From NCBI RefSeq assembly GCF_000184685.1, contig NC_014830.1:2914001-2978000 (forward strand): 64,000 nucleotides of DNA, written 5' to 3'. Below the pieces are notes generated by a model that saw only the letters and a list, made by a program, of their open reading frames with translations, did not search any database and was not told where the DNA came from. This document shows, piece after piece, positions 44,272-53,182 of this stretch. The translations under genes were made by a program, and so were the position numbers. Position 1 is the stretch's first letter. The number at the start of each line of letters is the position of its first letter. The stretch comes from Intrasporangium calvum DSM 43043. GTDB lineage: Bacteria; Actinomycetota; Actinomycetes; Actinomycetales; Dermatophilaceae.

Positions 44272-45486
44272 ATGACAACTACTCGATTGCTGATCACCGC
44301 CGTGGTGGTCGAGAACCGTCCCGTCCCCGAGGTCGCCTCCGCCTACGGCGTGTCGCGTTCCTGGCTCTACGAGCTGCTGGCCCGGTACCGCCGTGAGGGT
44401 GAGGCCGTCTTCGAGCCGCGCTCCCGGCGACCCGCGTCGAACCCGAACGCTATCCCGACCGAGGCCCTCGAGCTGATCGTCGAGCTGCGTGAGAAGCTGA
44501 CGGCGACCGGCCTGGACGCGGGCCCGGACACCATCCGCTGGCACCTGCAACACCACCAGGGGTTGACGATCTCCCGCGCGACCATCGCCCGGCACCTGGC
44601 CCGGGCCGGCCTGGTGGTCCCCGAGCCGAAGAAGCGCCCGAAGTCCTCCTACATCCGCTTCCAGGCCGAGCAACCCAACGAGTGCTGGCAGTCCGACTTC
44701 ACCCACCACCGACTCACCCGCCCCGACGGCCGACCCGGACCCGACACCGAGATCCTGACCTGGCTCGATGACCACTCCCGCTACGCCCTGTCGGTCACCG
44801 CCCATCACCGGGTCACCGGCCCGATCGTGCTGGCCACGTTCCGGCAAACCGTTGCCGTGCATGGGATCCCGGCCGCCACGCTGACCGACAACGGCATGGT
44901 CTTCACCACCCGCCTGTCCGGCGGCGCGCGCGGCGCCGGCACCCGCAACGGCTTCGAGACCGAGCTGCGCCGGCACGGCGTGCTCCAGAAGAACGGCAAG
45001 CCCAACCATCCCCAAACCCAGGGCAAGGTCGAACGCTTCCAGCAGACCATGAAGAAGTGGCTGCGCGCCCAGCCCGAGCAGCCGGCCACCATCGCCGAGC
45101 TGCAGGCCCACCTCGACACGTTCGCCCAGGAGTACAACGAGCACCGGCCGCACCGCTCCCTCGAACATCGCGCCACCCCCGCGACCGCCTACACCACCCG
45201 CCCCAAGGCCACCCCGGGCGCCGGCCACCGCGAAGACGACACCCACGACCGGGTCCGCCGCGACAAGGTCGACAAGGTCGGCAAGATCACCCTGCGCCAC
45301 GGCGGGACGCTCTACTCCATCGGCATCGGCCGAACCCACGCCGGAACCCGCGTCATCGTCCTGGCCCACGACCTCGACATCCGGATCATCGACGCGGCCA
45401 CCGGTGAACTGCTGCGCGAGCTCGTCCTCGACACAACCAAGCGCTACCAAGGCACCGGACGCCCACCCGGGCGTCCCAGGCACTAA
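44272..45486 (+). CDS. IS481-family transposase
   Basis: This is a 404-residue transposase. An N-terminal helix-turn-helix (VASAYGVSRSWLYELLARYR, about 21-40) binds the ends, followed by a second HTH-like region. The integrase core has the acidic triad: D142 (QSDFTHH), D206 (LTDNG), and E254 (GKVERFQ). The gap D206-E254 is wider than 35 owing to an Ala/Gly-rich insert (SGGARGAGTRNG). EYNEHRPHRSLEHRATPATAY is a typical C-terminal block. The frame is intact, so the element may still move. Confidence 0.93.
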   Translation: MTTTRLLITAVVVENRPVPEVASAYGVSRSWLYELLARYRREGEAVFEPRSRRPASNPNAIPTEALELIVELREKLTATGLDAGPDTIRWHLQHHQGLTISRATIARHLARAGLVVPEPKKRPKSSYIRFQAEQPNECWQSDFTHHRLTRPDGRPGPDTEILTWLDDHSRYALSVTAHHRVTGPIVLATFRQTVAVHGIPAATLTDNGMVFTTRLSGGARGAGTRNGFETELRRHGVLQKNGKPNHPQTQGKVERFQQTMKKWLRAQPEQPATIAELQAHLDTFAQEYNEHRPHRSLEHRATPATAYTTRPKATPGAGHREDDTHDRVRRDKVDKVGKITLRHGGTLYSIGIGRTHAGTRVIVLAHDLDIRIIDAATGELLRELVLDTTKRYQGTGRPPGRPRH

Positions 45487-45490
45487 AACG

Positions 45491-45531
45491 ACGGACGGCC
45501 GAACCCACGGATATTGGGTTCGGCCGTCCGT
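45491..45531 (+). terminator. Strong hairpin at the end of the transposase gene
   Basis: ACGGACGGCCGAACCCA and TGGGTTCGGCCGTCCGT are perfect 17-base arms around a 7-base loop, inside the element. Confidence 0.85.
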
Positions 45532-45550
45532 GATGTCCTGAGACATCACA

Positions 45551-45566
45551 GAGATACAACAGCGTA
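45551..45566. repeat. Target-site duplication, right
   Basis: GAGATACAACAGCGTA is an exact copy of 44155-44170. Confidence 0.9.
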
Positions 45567-45690
45567 GAACTGAACCCACGTCGCGCGAGCGGTGTGGGAG
45601 GAACGCCTCATCTGGTAAGCCGATCCTTTTCGAAACGCGACGCCCGGGCCTCGAGTCGACCCGGGAATGGCCAGACTGTCGGTTCCTTCG

Positions 45691-46332
45691 TCAGGGAGGT
45701 CCGTCTCCGTGCGATCCCAAGAAGACGCTCATCGTGGCCTGTCCCTCGCCACTAATGCCACGGCGGCTTAACACGGCCGCCAGAGTCCGCCGCAGGATGT
45801 GCAGGTCCAGGCCAAGGCCCCGCCGATCGACGTATTGCACGTCGAGAGCGAACTTGTCCTCCCACCCCAAAGAGTTGCGGCCCGAGGCTTGGGCAAGGCC
45901 GGTAACGCCCGGTCGGACCTCGTGTCGCCGCGCCTGCTCAGCGCTGTAGAGGGGCAGGTACTCGACGAGCAGCGGCCGCGGCCCAACCAGACTCATGTCG
46001 CCCCTCAGCACGTTCCACAAGGTTGGCAGTTCGTCCAGACTGGTCGACCGCAGGATCCGACCCACCGGCATCAGGCGCTCCGCATCCGTCTGGTGGTCAG
46101 TGTCCGGGTGCAGCATCGTCCGGAACTTCACCAGCTCGAAGATGACGCCATCCTTGCCCGGCCGCTGCTGCCGGAAGAGCACCGGCGACCCGAGCGCCAC
46201 CCGAACTACCGCGGCGACGACGAGCTGCACCGGCGCGGTCACGACCAGGCCGACGGCGCTCACGACGACGTCCATCCCGCGCTTGACCGCGTCGTAGCGG
46301 CGCAACTGCCGCTGCCGCTCAGACCGCTGCAC
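45691..46332 (-). CDS. Initiating sugar-phosphate transferase (PglC/WcaJ-like)
   Basis: This 213-residue enzyme moves a sugar-1-phosphate to undecaprenyl phosphate to start a glycan. It has one N-terminal membrane segment (DVVVSAVGLVVTAPVQLVVAAVV), then FRQQRPGKDGVIFELVKFRTM, RSTSLDELPTLWNVLRGDMSLVGPRPLL, and RHEVRPGVTGLAQASGRN. It lacks the extra membrane spans of WbaP, so it is the short PglC form. The GTG at 46332 has GGAGGT five bases upstream. It ends the five-gene minus-strand operon. Confidence 0.9.
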   Translation of the reverse strand: MQRSERQRQLRRYDAVKRGMDVVVSAVGLVVTAPVQLVVAAVVRVALGSPVLFRQQRPGKDGVIFELVKFRTMLHPDTDHQTDAERLMPVGRILRSTSLDELPTLWNVLRGDMSLVGPRPLLVEYLPLYSAEQARRHEVRPGVTGLAQASGRNSLGWEDKFALDVQYVDRRGLGLDLHILRRTLAAVLSRRGISGEGQATMSVFLGSHGDGPP

Positions 46333-47482
46333 GGCGCACCTCCAGGAACGAACCGATCGCTGAGTGCACCCGGCCAACCTCAAGCTCCGTCAGCGCCGAG
46401 CCGCTCGGCAGCGACAGCCCTACCTCAAAAAGCCGCTCACTCGTCCCGTTGAGCACCGACCGCACGCCGGCAAAGACGGGCTGCAGGTGCATCGGCTTCC
46501 ACAGCGGACGGGCCTCGATGTTGTCAGCCGCCAGCGCCAGCCTCAGGTCCTCCGCAGCGAACCCAGCCACGGCCGGCTCGACCAGCACCGACGTCAGCCA
46601 GAAGTTGTCCCGCGTCCCCCCACCTGGGCCATCGGCCCCGGACGGCTCACCAAAGACCGTCACCCCCGGCACCCCGGCAAACAGCTCCCGATACGCCAGG
46701 CGATGGCCCCGCCGCCGCTCGATCATCTCCGGCAGCCGCGCCAGCTGGGCCCGCCCGAGCGCTGCGAGGATGTTCGACAACCGGTAGTTGTAGCCGATGT
46801 CCGTGTGCTCGTAGTGCACCACCGGCTGCCGCGCCTGCGTCGCCAGATACCGCGCCCGCTCCGCGATGCCGGCGTCGTCCGTGAGCAGCGCTCCCCCACC
46901 GGAGGTCGTCATGACCTTGTTCCCGTTGAAGGACACCGCTGCCGCCAGGCCGTATGCCGCTGAGCTCAGTCCGTCACGGACGGCCCCGAGCGATTCGGCT
47001 GCGTCTGAGAGCACAGGCACCCCGTGCGCGTCAGCAACCGCCGCGATCGCCGGGTGGTCAGCGACCTTGCCGAACAGGTCGACCGGCACGACCGCCGCAA
47101 TCCGGCGCACGGACCCGGCGACCTCACCGAAGGCCTTGTCCAAGAGCGCCGGGTCGAGGTTCCCGGTCTCGTCGCAGTCGACGAAGAGCGGCTCCGCTCC
47201 GGTGTACGTGATCGCGTTGGCGGTCGCCGCGAACGTCATCGTGGAGGTGGCGACGAGGTCACCCGGGCCCACCCCGAGGATGAGCAGGCCCAGGTGCAGC
47301 GCCGCAGTCCCCGAGGACAGCGCGACGGCGTGCTCGCGGCCGCAGAAGTCGGCGAGCTCTGCCTCGAAGGCGTCGACCTCGGGGCCGAGGGGCGCGACCC
47401 AGCCGGACCGGATGGCCCGCAGGACCGCTTCCTCCTCGGCCTCGGTCACGTCCGGTGACGACAGGTAGATCTGCTCGCTCAC
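46319..47482 (-). CDS. DegT/DnrJ aminotransferase, PglE-like
   Basis: This is a 387-residue PLP aminotransferase, probably aminating the 4-keto sugar from the CapD-like dehydratase in this operon. Blocks are [44 protein letters not shown], and the PLP-lysine segment [15 protein letters not shown]. The PglE family usually has a short polar loop before the FSFNGNK block; here that place reads [11 protein letters not shown], coded by dispersed repeat copy F. The start is GTG in a GTGA overlap with the dehydrogenase gene. Confidence 0.88.
   Translation of the reverse strand: MSEQIYLSSPDVTEAEEEAVLRAIRSGWVAPLGPEVDAFEAELADFCGREHAVALSSGTAALHLGLLILGVGPGDLVATSTMTFAATANAITYTGAEPLFVDCDETGNLDPALLDKAFGEVAGSVRRIAAVVPVDLFGKVADHPAIAAVADAHGVPVLSDAAESLGAVRDGLSSAAYGLAAAVSFNGNKVMTTSGGGALLTDDAGIAERARYLATQARQPVVHYEHTDIGYNYRLSNILAALGRAQLARLPEMIERRRGHRLAYRELFAGVPGVTVFGEPSGADGPGGGTRDNFWLTSVLVEPAVAGFAAEDLRLALAADNIEARPLWKPMHLQPVFAGVRSVLNGTSERLFEVGLSLPSGSALTELEVGRVHSAIGSFLEVRRAAV
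46950..46972 (+). repeat. Dispersed repeat copy F, inside the aminotransferase gene
   Basis: CCGTATGCCGCTG followed by AGCTCAGTCC. It is read from the minus strand as S-S-A-A-Y-G, the same frame as copy C in mshB. Confidence 0.75.
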
Positions 47483-48804
47483 AGCCGCAGGTCCGAATCC
47501 GCTCGGCCGAGCACATACTTCAGGTCATAGACCACGTGGCCGTCGGCGCTGCCGAAGGCTCGGATCCCGTCGGCACCGAGATCCACGAACTGGTGGTGTG
47601 CCACAGCAATGATGATGCCGTCATAGGCCCCGCGTGCGGGGGATGCGACGAGGTCGACTCCGTACTCCCGCCGGGCCTCCTCCGGGTCCGCCCACGGGTC
47701 GCAGACGTCCACCGTGATGTCGTAGTCGGCGAGCTCGGCGAGGATGTCCACGACCCGGGAGTTGCGCAGGTCGGGCGTGTTCTCCTTGAAGGTCAGACCG
47801 AGGACGAGGACCCGGGCCCCGTGGACCTGGATCTCCTCCTTCGTCATCCGCTTGACGAGCTGGCTGGCGACGTAGGAGCCCATCGAGTCGTTGAGCCGGC
47901 GGCCGGCGAGGATCACCTCGGGGTGGTAGCCGACGGACTGTGCCTTGTGGGTCAGGTAGTACGGGTCCACGCCGATGCAGTGGCCACCGACGAGACCGGG
48001 TCGGAAGCCGAGGAAGTTCCACTTCGAGCCGGCCGCGAGGAGCACGTCCTCGGTGTCGATGCCGAGCCGGTTGAAGAGCACCGCGAGCTCGTTGATGAGC
48101 GCGATGTTGACGTCGCGCTGCGTGTTCTCGATGACCTTCGCCGCCTCGGCGACCCGGATCGACGGCGCCCGGTGCGTGCCAGCGGTGATGATCGACCGGT
48201 AGAGGTCGTCGACGAAGTCGGCCGCCTCGGGCGTCGAGCCGGAGGTCACCTTGACGATCGACGGCAGCCGGTGCTCCCGGTCGCCCGGGTTGATCCGCTC
48301 CGGGCTGTAGCCGACGGAGAAGTCCTGGTTGAAGACCAGCCCGGAGACGGCCTCGAGCACGGGCACACACTGCTCCTCGGTGGCCCCCGGATAGACCGTC
48401 GACTCGTAGATGACCACGTCACCCGGACGGAGGGCTCGGGCGATCGCCTCGGTCGCCGACAACACCGGCGACAGGTCGGGCTGCTTGTGCGCATCGATGG
48501 GCGTCGGCGTCGTGACGATGTAGACGTTGGCCCAGGCAAGGTCGCCCTCGTCGTCGCTGAACCGCAGCCGGCTCGCGCCCGCGAGGTCCGAGTCGTCGAC
48601 CTCCAAGGTGTGGTCGTGCCCGTCCTGCAGCTCCTTGACCCTCCGCGAGTCGATGTCGTAGCCGAGCACGTCGAACTGTTTGCCGAACTCGACCGCCAGC
48701 GGCAGCCCGACATAGCCCAGGCCGAGGACAGCCAGCCGCGTGCCGTCTCGCACCGCGGCCGGCGGCACCACGTCAGATGGAGCTCCAAACCCCTGGTTCC
48801 GCAT
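47479..48804 (-). CDS. UDP-N-acetylhexosamine 6-dehydrogenase (TviB/WecC-like)
   Basis: This is a 441-residue nucleotide-sugar dehydrogenase that makes a UDP-uronic acid. The NAD motif is [33 protein letters not shown] and [14 protein letters not shown] are family blocks; the catalytic Cys is C276 in [27 protein letters not shown] is the C-terminal signature. Sequence details favour the TviB type (UDP-GlcNAc as likely substrate), but this is not certain. It starts three bases after the acyltransferase gene and overlaps the aminotransferase start. Confidence 0.9.
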   Translation of the reverse strand: MRNQGFGAPSDVVPPAAVRDGTRLAVLGLGYVGLPLAVEFGKQFDVLGYDIDSRRVKELQDGHDHTLEVDDSDLAGASRLRFSDDEGDLAWANVYIVTTPTPIDAHKQPDLSPVLSATEAIARALRPGDVVIYESTVYPGATEEQCVPVLEAVSGLVFNQDFSVGYSPERINPGDREHRLPSIVKVTSGSTPEAADFVDDLYRSIITAGTHRAPSIRVAEAAKVIENTQRDVNIALINELAVLFNRLGIDTEDVLLAAGSKWNFLGFRPGLVGGHCIGVDPYYLTHKAQSVGYHPEVILAGRRLNDSMGSYVASQLVKRMTKEEIQVHGARVLVLGLTFKENTPDLRNSRVVDILAELADYDITVDVCDPWADPEEARREYGVDLVASPARGAYDGIIIAVAHHQFVDLGADGIRAFGSADGHVVYDLKYVLGRADSDLRL

Positions 48805-48807
48805 TCC

Positions 48808-50880
48808 TCAGATCCCTTGCTTCAGGATGGCAGCCGCAAACACGGGTGCCATGGCCTCACTCTGCCTCACGGACACATGACTTCCATCGCGATACCGCAC
48901 GAGCGCCCCATGCTGCGTGTCACAGACTCCATCTCCGCACAGGACCTGCCAGGGGTCGAGGACGGTTGAACCAGTGTCCGTCGCTACACGATCCACCACG
49001 CGACGCACTTGGCCCTGATTCGCCAGTGCCTCTTCGACGGCCATCTGGCTCCGGCAACCGGTCTCCGACCAGAACGCGACGAGCGAGCACTCGGCGGGAT
49101 CTGCCCCAGCCCCGCTCGCGAAGCTTGGCCTCGCCTGAACGAGGACCACTTGGTGGCCCGCTTCCTTCACAGTCTCAACCGTCTCACGCAGCGCGACGGT
49201 CAGTGTCTCGAGCTTCGCGCCGGTCTCCGTGCTCAGGGAGCCAGTGTCAAGCGCGACCGACACTCGCTCATTGGTCCAATAGGAGTCGGCCGACGAGAGG
49301 ATGACCAGTCCGGGCGTCGCCGTCCTGAGGAAGTCAACCGTCGCCTGCACGTATTCACGACACGCCGCGTTGACGTCAGCAACAGCGTCCAGACGGTCGA
49401 GAGCGACGCGCACGAGAGGGCAGTTCCCGCCAGTCTTGATGATCACCGGATGATCAAGTGCTTCGCCGGCTCCAATGACCCCCTCGCTCCAGTGCTCTGC
49501 CTGCGAATCGCCGAGGAGGTAGACGGGCGCTCCCGGAGCGGAGGGGTTCCACACACAGTCGCGGACGGCCTGCCCATCCAAGGGGCCGCTGGCATGGCAT
49601 CCGGCCACCGCCGCTGCATGAAGCGGCGTCACCTGGGCCTGGTAGCTCCTGACGGGATCCAGCCAGAACCCATTGGTCGCACTCACGTGCAGCAGACCCG
49701 CCAGGGCGAGGGGTGGCAGGAAGGCCAGACCCACGACGCGGACCAGCCGGCGCCCCGAACGAATCTCCATCTGTCGGATGGGCTGCTCAACCCACCGGTA
49801 CGAGACGTAGGCCGGGACGAACGAGGCGATCGCCGCAAGCGGCACCGCCGCAGGAATGGTGGGCCAAGCGACTTTGGCCAAGACGATGAACGGCCAGTGC
49901 CACAGGTAAAGGGAGTACGACCAGTCGCCGATCTTCACCAAAGGGCCCCGGGCCAAGAGCCGGCTCACACCGTTTGCGCCGCGGGTCCCAGCGACCAGGA
50001 GCAGTCCGGTGCCGATGACCGGCAACAACGTCCACACGCCCGGGAAGGGCGTGGCTGCGCCGATCAGCCAGACCGACGCCGCGAGCAGACCGATGCCGGC
50101 TACCCCGCTCATCCCGGCTGAGCCGCTCGACAACCGCTTGTAGCGAAGCAGGCCGAGAGCCAACAGGGCTCCCACTGCGAACTCCCACACTCGCGTCAGA
50201 GGGCTGTAGAACCCGGTCAATGCGCTGAGAACGGCATCGACGTACGGGTTGGAGTGGCGCAGCCCGGCCGACCCCGCGACAGCCAGCGCGAACGAGAGGC
50301 CCGCGACCAACCCAATGGCTGCGATGGGACCTGGCACGCCGTTGCGTCGCCGAGCGAAGGCCCACGTGCCTGCGAGCAGGAGCGGGAAGACGAAGTAGAA
50401 CTGCTCCTCCACCGACAGTGACCACGTGTGCAGCAAGGGGTTCGCTTCGGCGGGCGCCCCGAAGTAGTCGCCCGACTCACGAGCGATCACCACGTTGGCG
50501 GCCAGCAGCATGGCTCCGAGGGCGGTCTTGGCCGCTGACTGTTGGCCGCCCATCGGCGAGAGAAGCAAGGTCGAGGCAAGCAGAGTGAATGCCACAACGA
50601 CCGCGAGCGCGGGAGTGAGCCGCTTGAAGCGGCGGAGGTAGAAGCGCCCGAGGCGAATCCGGCCGCTGGCCGCGAGCTCCCGGCTGAGCATGGAAGTGAT
50701 CACATAGCCGGAGATGACGAAGAACACGTCCACGCCGACAAAACCCCCCGGCAAGGGAGCACCGGCATGGAAGAGCACGACCATGAGGACGGCTAGTGCG
50801 CGCATCCCCTGGATGTCCGGTCGACGCGCCGACGGCTGCCTCAGGCCGGCCACAGCCGCCGTGGGCGCTGCCGTCGTCAC
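48808..50880 (-). CDS. Acyltransferase 3-SGNH O-acetyltransferase (OafA-like)
   Basis: This is a 690-residue membrane acyltransferase. Residues 1-400 are an Acyltransf_3 domain: RRPDIQGMRALAVLMVVLFHAG, PGGFVGVDVFFVISGYVIT, and LHTWSLSVEEQFYFVFPLLL, with about ten spans. Residues 460-690 are an outside SGNH domain: the Ser is in VYLLGDSQAEHW and the Asp/His pair in RYRDGSHVSV. This type O-acetylates surface sugars or peptidoglycan. The start is GTG at 50880, 28 bases after the dehydratase gene, so it belongs to the same operon. Confidence 0.92.
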   Translation of the reverse strand: MTTAAPTAAVAGLRQPSARRPDIQGMRALAVLMVVLFHAGAPLPGGFVGVDVFFVISGYVITSMLSRELAASGRIRLGRFYLRRFKRLTPALAVVVAFTLLASTLLLSPMGGQQSAAKTALGAMLLAANVVIARESGDYFGAPAEANPLLHTWSLSVEEQFYFVFPLLLAGTWAFARRRNGVPGPIAAIGLVAGLSFALAVAGSAGLRHSNPYVDAVLSALTGFYSPLTRVWEFAVGALLALGLLRYKRLSSGSAGMSGVAGIGLLAASVWLIGAATPFPGVWTLLPVIGTGLLLVAGTRGANGVSRLLARGPLVKIGDWSYSLYLWHWPFIVLAKVAWPTIPAAVPLAAIASFVPAYVSYRWVEQPIRQMEIRSGRRLVRVVGLAFLPPLALAGLLHVSATNGFWLDPVRSYQAQVTPLHAAAVAGCHASGPLDGQAVRDCVWNPSAPGAPVYLLGDSQAEHWSEGVIGAGEALDHPVIIKTGGNCPLVRVALDRLDAVADVNAACREYVQATVDFLRTATPGLVILSSADSYWTNERVSVALDTGSLSTETGAKLETLTVALRETVETVKEAGHQVVLVQARPSFASGAGADPAECSLVAFWSETGCRSQMAVEEALANQGQVRRVVDRVATDTGSTVLDPWQVLCGDGVCDTQHGALVRYRDGSHVSVRQSEAMAPVFAAAILKQGI

Positions 50881-50908
50881 GTTGAGCCCAGGGCGGTCGA
50901 GCGTGCGG

Positions 50909-52720
50909 TCACGGCATCGACGTCGGACGGGGTGGTGTGCACGTCGAGGCCCGCTCGTCGACCAGATCGCCGAGGTCGCTCTCGGTCACCTTGTCCGCGA
51001 GCAGCGGCACGGGGTCGAGCGGCGGCGCAGAGACCCGGGTGATGAGCGCGTGGCTCGTCGGCCGTCCCTGCTCAGCCGAGCTGAGCAGCACCTCGTGCAG
51101 CTTCTCGCCCTGCCGCAGGCCGGTGAAGGTGATGTCGACGGAGCGGCCGGACTCGTCGATGAGGCGCCGCGCGACGTCGACGATCCGGACCGGCTGGCCC
51201 ATGTCGAGGACGAGCACGTCGCCCGCGGCACCGATCGCACCGGCCTGGAGGACGAGCTCGCACGCCTCGGGGATCGTCATGAAGTAGCGGGTCACGTCGG
51301 GGTCGGTGACGGTGACGGGGCCGCCGCGGTCGATCTGCGCCCGGAAGGTGTCGAGCACCGAGCCGCGCGAGCCGAGGACGTTGCCGAAGCGCACGGACAG
51401 GTAGGACCGCCCGGTCTCGTCACCGAACCAGGCAGTGAGCCGCTCGGCCAGCCGCTTCGTCTGCCCCAGCACGCTCGTCGCGTCGGCGGCCTTGTCGGTC
51501 GAGACGTTGACGAAGTGCGCGACCTCGACGTCGACGGCGCACTGGAGGACGTTGAGGGTGCCGAGGACGTTGGTCTTCCAGCCCTCCTCGGGGAAGCGCT
51601 CGAGCATCGGCAGGTGCTTGAGCGCCGCCGCGTGGAAGACGACGTCGGGGCGGTGCCGGTCGAAGACGTGCGCGAGCGCGTCGATGTCTCGGATGTCGCA
51701 CAGGACGAGGTTGTCGGCGTCGAGCAGGCCCGACCCGTCGATGCTCAGCTGCACCGCGTGGAGGGCCGACTCGTCGCGGTCGAGGAGGACGAGGGAGGCC
51801 GGCCCCAGGGCGTGCACCTGGCGCGCCAGCTCGGACCCGATGGACCCGCCGGCGCCGGTGATGAGCACGACCTTGTCGCTGACATAGCTTGAGATCTGGG
51901 CGGCGCTCGTCTCGATCTCGCGGCGGCCGAGCAGGTCGGTCACGTTGAACTCGCGCAGCTTGTCGAGCTCGACCCGCCCACCGATCATCTCGCGCACCGG
52001 CGGCACGACGACGAGGTTGAGTCCCGCGTCGATGCACCGGTCCGAGAGGTCCTGGAGCAGCTGCGGCGACGCGTGCGTGATCGCGACGATGACGACCTCC
52101 GCGCCCGTGGCGCCGGCGACGTCGAGCAGGTCGGCCCCGCGCCCCAGGACGCGCCGGCCCCTGACCCGCAGGAACCGCTTGCTCGGGTCGTCGTCGAGGA
52201 ACCCGACGATCGCGTAGGGCGCGTCGTCGTCGAAGTCGACGAGCTGCGCCACCTGGTGTCCGGCCTCACCCGCCCCGTAGACGAGGGCGGGCACCGCCGA
52301 CGCCTGGCCCCGTTGGCGGCGCGCGTTCCCCGACGCGGTGCGGAACGCCCAGCGACCCGCACCCATGATGACGAACGCCAGAGCAGGGACCGTGATGACC
52401 AGGGAGCGGGAGAAGACCGGCTGGGTGATGAAGTACCACCCGCCGACGAGCACGCTGATCCCGGCCACGATGAGGGCCGACAGGCTGACCTCGTCGAAGC
52501 TGCCCAGTCGACTGCGGCCGCGATAGAGGTGGAAGTGGTATCCAGCGACGACCTGCAGCACGATGGCCAGGACGATGTAGGTCAGGGCGGCCTGCCAGAC
52601 GCGGCCCGGCAGCGTCATTCCGAATCGCACGAGGGCGAACGCGAGCAGCGCGACGAGCCACGACAGCGCATCCCACATGATGACGAGCGACCGCTTGTCA
52701 TTGAAGATCGAAATTGACAC
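50909..52720 (-). CDS. Membrane nucleotide-sugar 4,6-dehydratase (WbpM/PglF/CapD-like)
   Basis: This is a 603-residue protein: four membrane spans (about 13-125), a CoA-binding-like Rossmann domain (145-260) and a dehydratase domain from 283 (VLITGAGGSIGSELARQ). It makes UDP-4-keto-6-deoxy-GlcNAc. In STDKAADATSVLGQTKR the position of the usual catalytic Tyr is Leu418, with Lys422 kept. WbpM-type enzymes normally have Met here, so loss of Tyr is expected for the group, while Leu is less common. The start is GTG, and it is the first gene of the five-gene operon. Confidence 0.9.
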   Translation of the reverse strand: MSISIFNDKRSLVIMWDALSWLVALLAFALVRFGMTLPGRVWQAALTYIVLAIVLQVVAGYHFHLYRGRSRLGSFDEVSLSALIVAGISVLVGGWYFITQPVFSRSLVITVPALAFVIMGAGRWAFRTASGNARRQRGQASAVPALVYGAGEAGHQVAQLVDFDDDAPYAIVGFLDDDPSKRFLRVRGRRVLGRGADLLDVAGATGAEVVIVAITHASPQLLQDLSDRCIDAGLNLVVVPPVREMIGGRVELDKLREFNVTDLLGRREIETSAAQISSYVSDKVVLITGAGGSIGSELARQVHALGPASLVLLDRDESALHAVQLSIDGSGLLDADNLVLCDIRDIDALAHVFDRHRPDVVFHAAALKHLPMLERFPEEGWKTNVLGTLNVLQCAVDVEVAHFVNVSTDKAADATSVLGQTKRLAERLTAWFGDETGRSYLSVRFGNVLGSRGSVLDTFRAQIDRGGPVTVTDPDVTRYFMTIPEACELVLQAGAIGAAGDVLVLDMGQPVRIVDVARRLIDESGRSVDITFTGLRQGEKLHEVLLSSAEQGRPTSHALITRVSAPPLDPVPLLADKVTESDLGDLVDERASTCTPPRPTSMP

Positions 52721-52873
52721 CCCTGGAAACCCCTACTCGCCCGAGCACCCAATGCCTCCCCCGAGGCAACCCACATCATGGTAGGTCGCAGCGGTGACAA
52801 AGGGAGCCGAACGACCAACATCCGGCCGGATCGCCCCAGTGGCCCACGCCACCCCGGGAGGAGAGCGGTCCGT

Positions 52874-52898
52874 GGGAGCGAGCCCAGCGGCATACCGG
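52874..52898 (-). repeat. Dispersed repeat copy G
   Basis: GGGAGCGAGCCC then CAGCGGCATACCGG; one extra C interrupts the usual TACGG end. It lies in the gap upstream of the dehydratase gene. Confidence 0.8.
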
Positions 52899-52923
52899 AC
52901 GGGGCTCTCGCCGGGGGCAAAGG

Positions 52924-52963
52924 AAGAGGCGCCACTCGCTCGGGGGTTCGAGTGGCGCCTCTT
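52924..52963. terminator. Strong bidirectional hairpin
   Basis: AAGAGGCGCCACTCG and CGAGTGGCGCCTCTT form a perfect 15-base stem with a 10-base loop. It is followed by TCACC on the plus strand and by CCTTTGCC on the minus strand. It probably ends minus-strand transcription from the HxlR gene. Confidence 0.75.
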
Positions 52964-53055
52964 TCACCCCCTACAGCGCTCGGGAGATCGAGAGCGTTAC
53001 ACCTCTCGGCGAAATCTTTTCGGGGCCTCCGGGAACACGACGGCTCCCCAGTAGC

Positions 53056-53170
53056 GCACCGCGACGAGGTGCAGGTGACGTGGCACGGCTACCAGCTCGA
53101 CCCGACCCTGCCCGAGCACCACGACGTCGCCAACAGCTTCGCCGCGCACGAGCTGCGCCATCTGAGCCTC
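53056..53170 (+). pseudogene. Remnant of a DsbA/FrnE-type thioredoxin-fold gene
   Basis: The plus frame here reads HRDEVQVTWHGYQLDPTLPEHH followed directly by VANSFAAHELRHLSLARL. The first part matches the strand after the N-terminal helix of FrnE-like DsbA proteins (V-x-W-x-x-x-x-LDP). The second matches the later N-T/S-F-x-A-H-x-L-x-HLA block. In intact members about 40 to 50 residues lie between, and the CxxC part should be far upstream. Neither is present, so this looks like a deleted fragment. No start or stop is assigned. Confidence 0.45.
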
Positions 53171-53182
53171 GCCCGGCTGCGC

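Larger units (their letters stand above)
44171..45550. mobile_element. IS481-family insertion sequence
   Basis: This is a 1380-base element with one transposase gene. The ends start TGTTCTGG... (left) and, read inward, TGTGATGT... (right); the outer 23 bases of each agree at about 15 positions and share TCA, GACAT and CGG. A perfect 16-base direct repeat flanks both ends. The intact repeat and gene suggest a recent insertion. It lies in the 5' region of pseI. Confidence 0.88.
52721..53055. other. Intergenic region with repeat and terminator
   Basis: This gap of more than 300 bases holds the probable start region of the glycan operon (52721-52780), dispersed repeat copy G and a strong hairpin at 52924-52963. 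I see no further gene in it. Confidence 0.6.

Noticed and set aside
45643-45665. Two CCCGGG blocks downstream of the sugar-phosphate transferase as terminator
   Set aside because: Each block is self-palindromic and the stem is only six bases without a T-run, so support is too weak.
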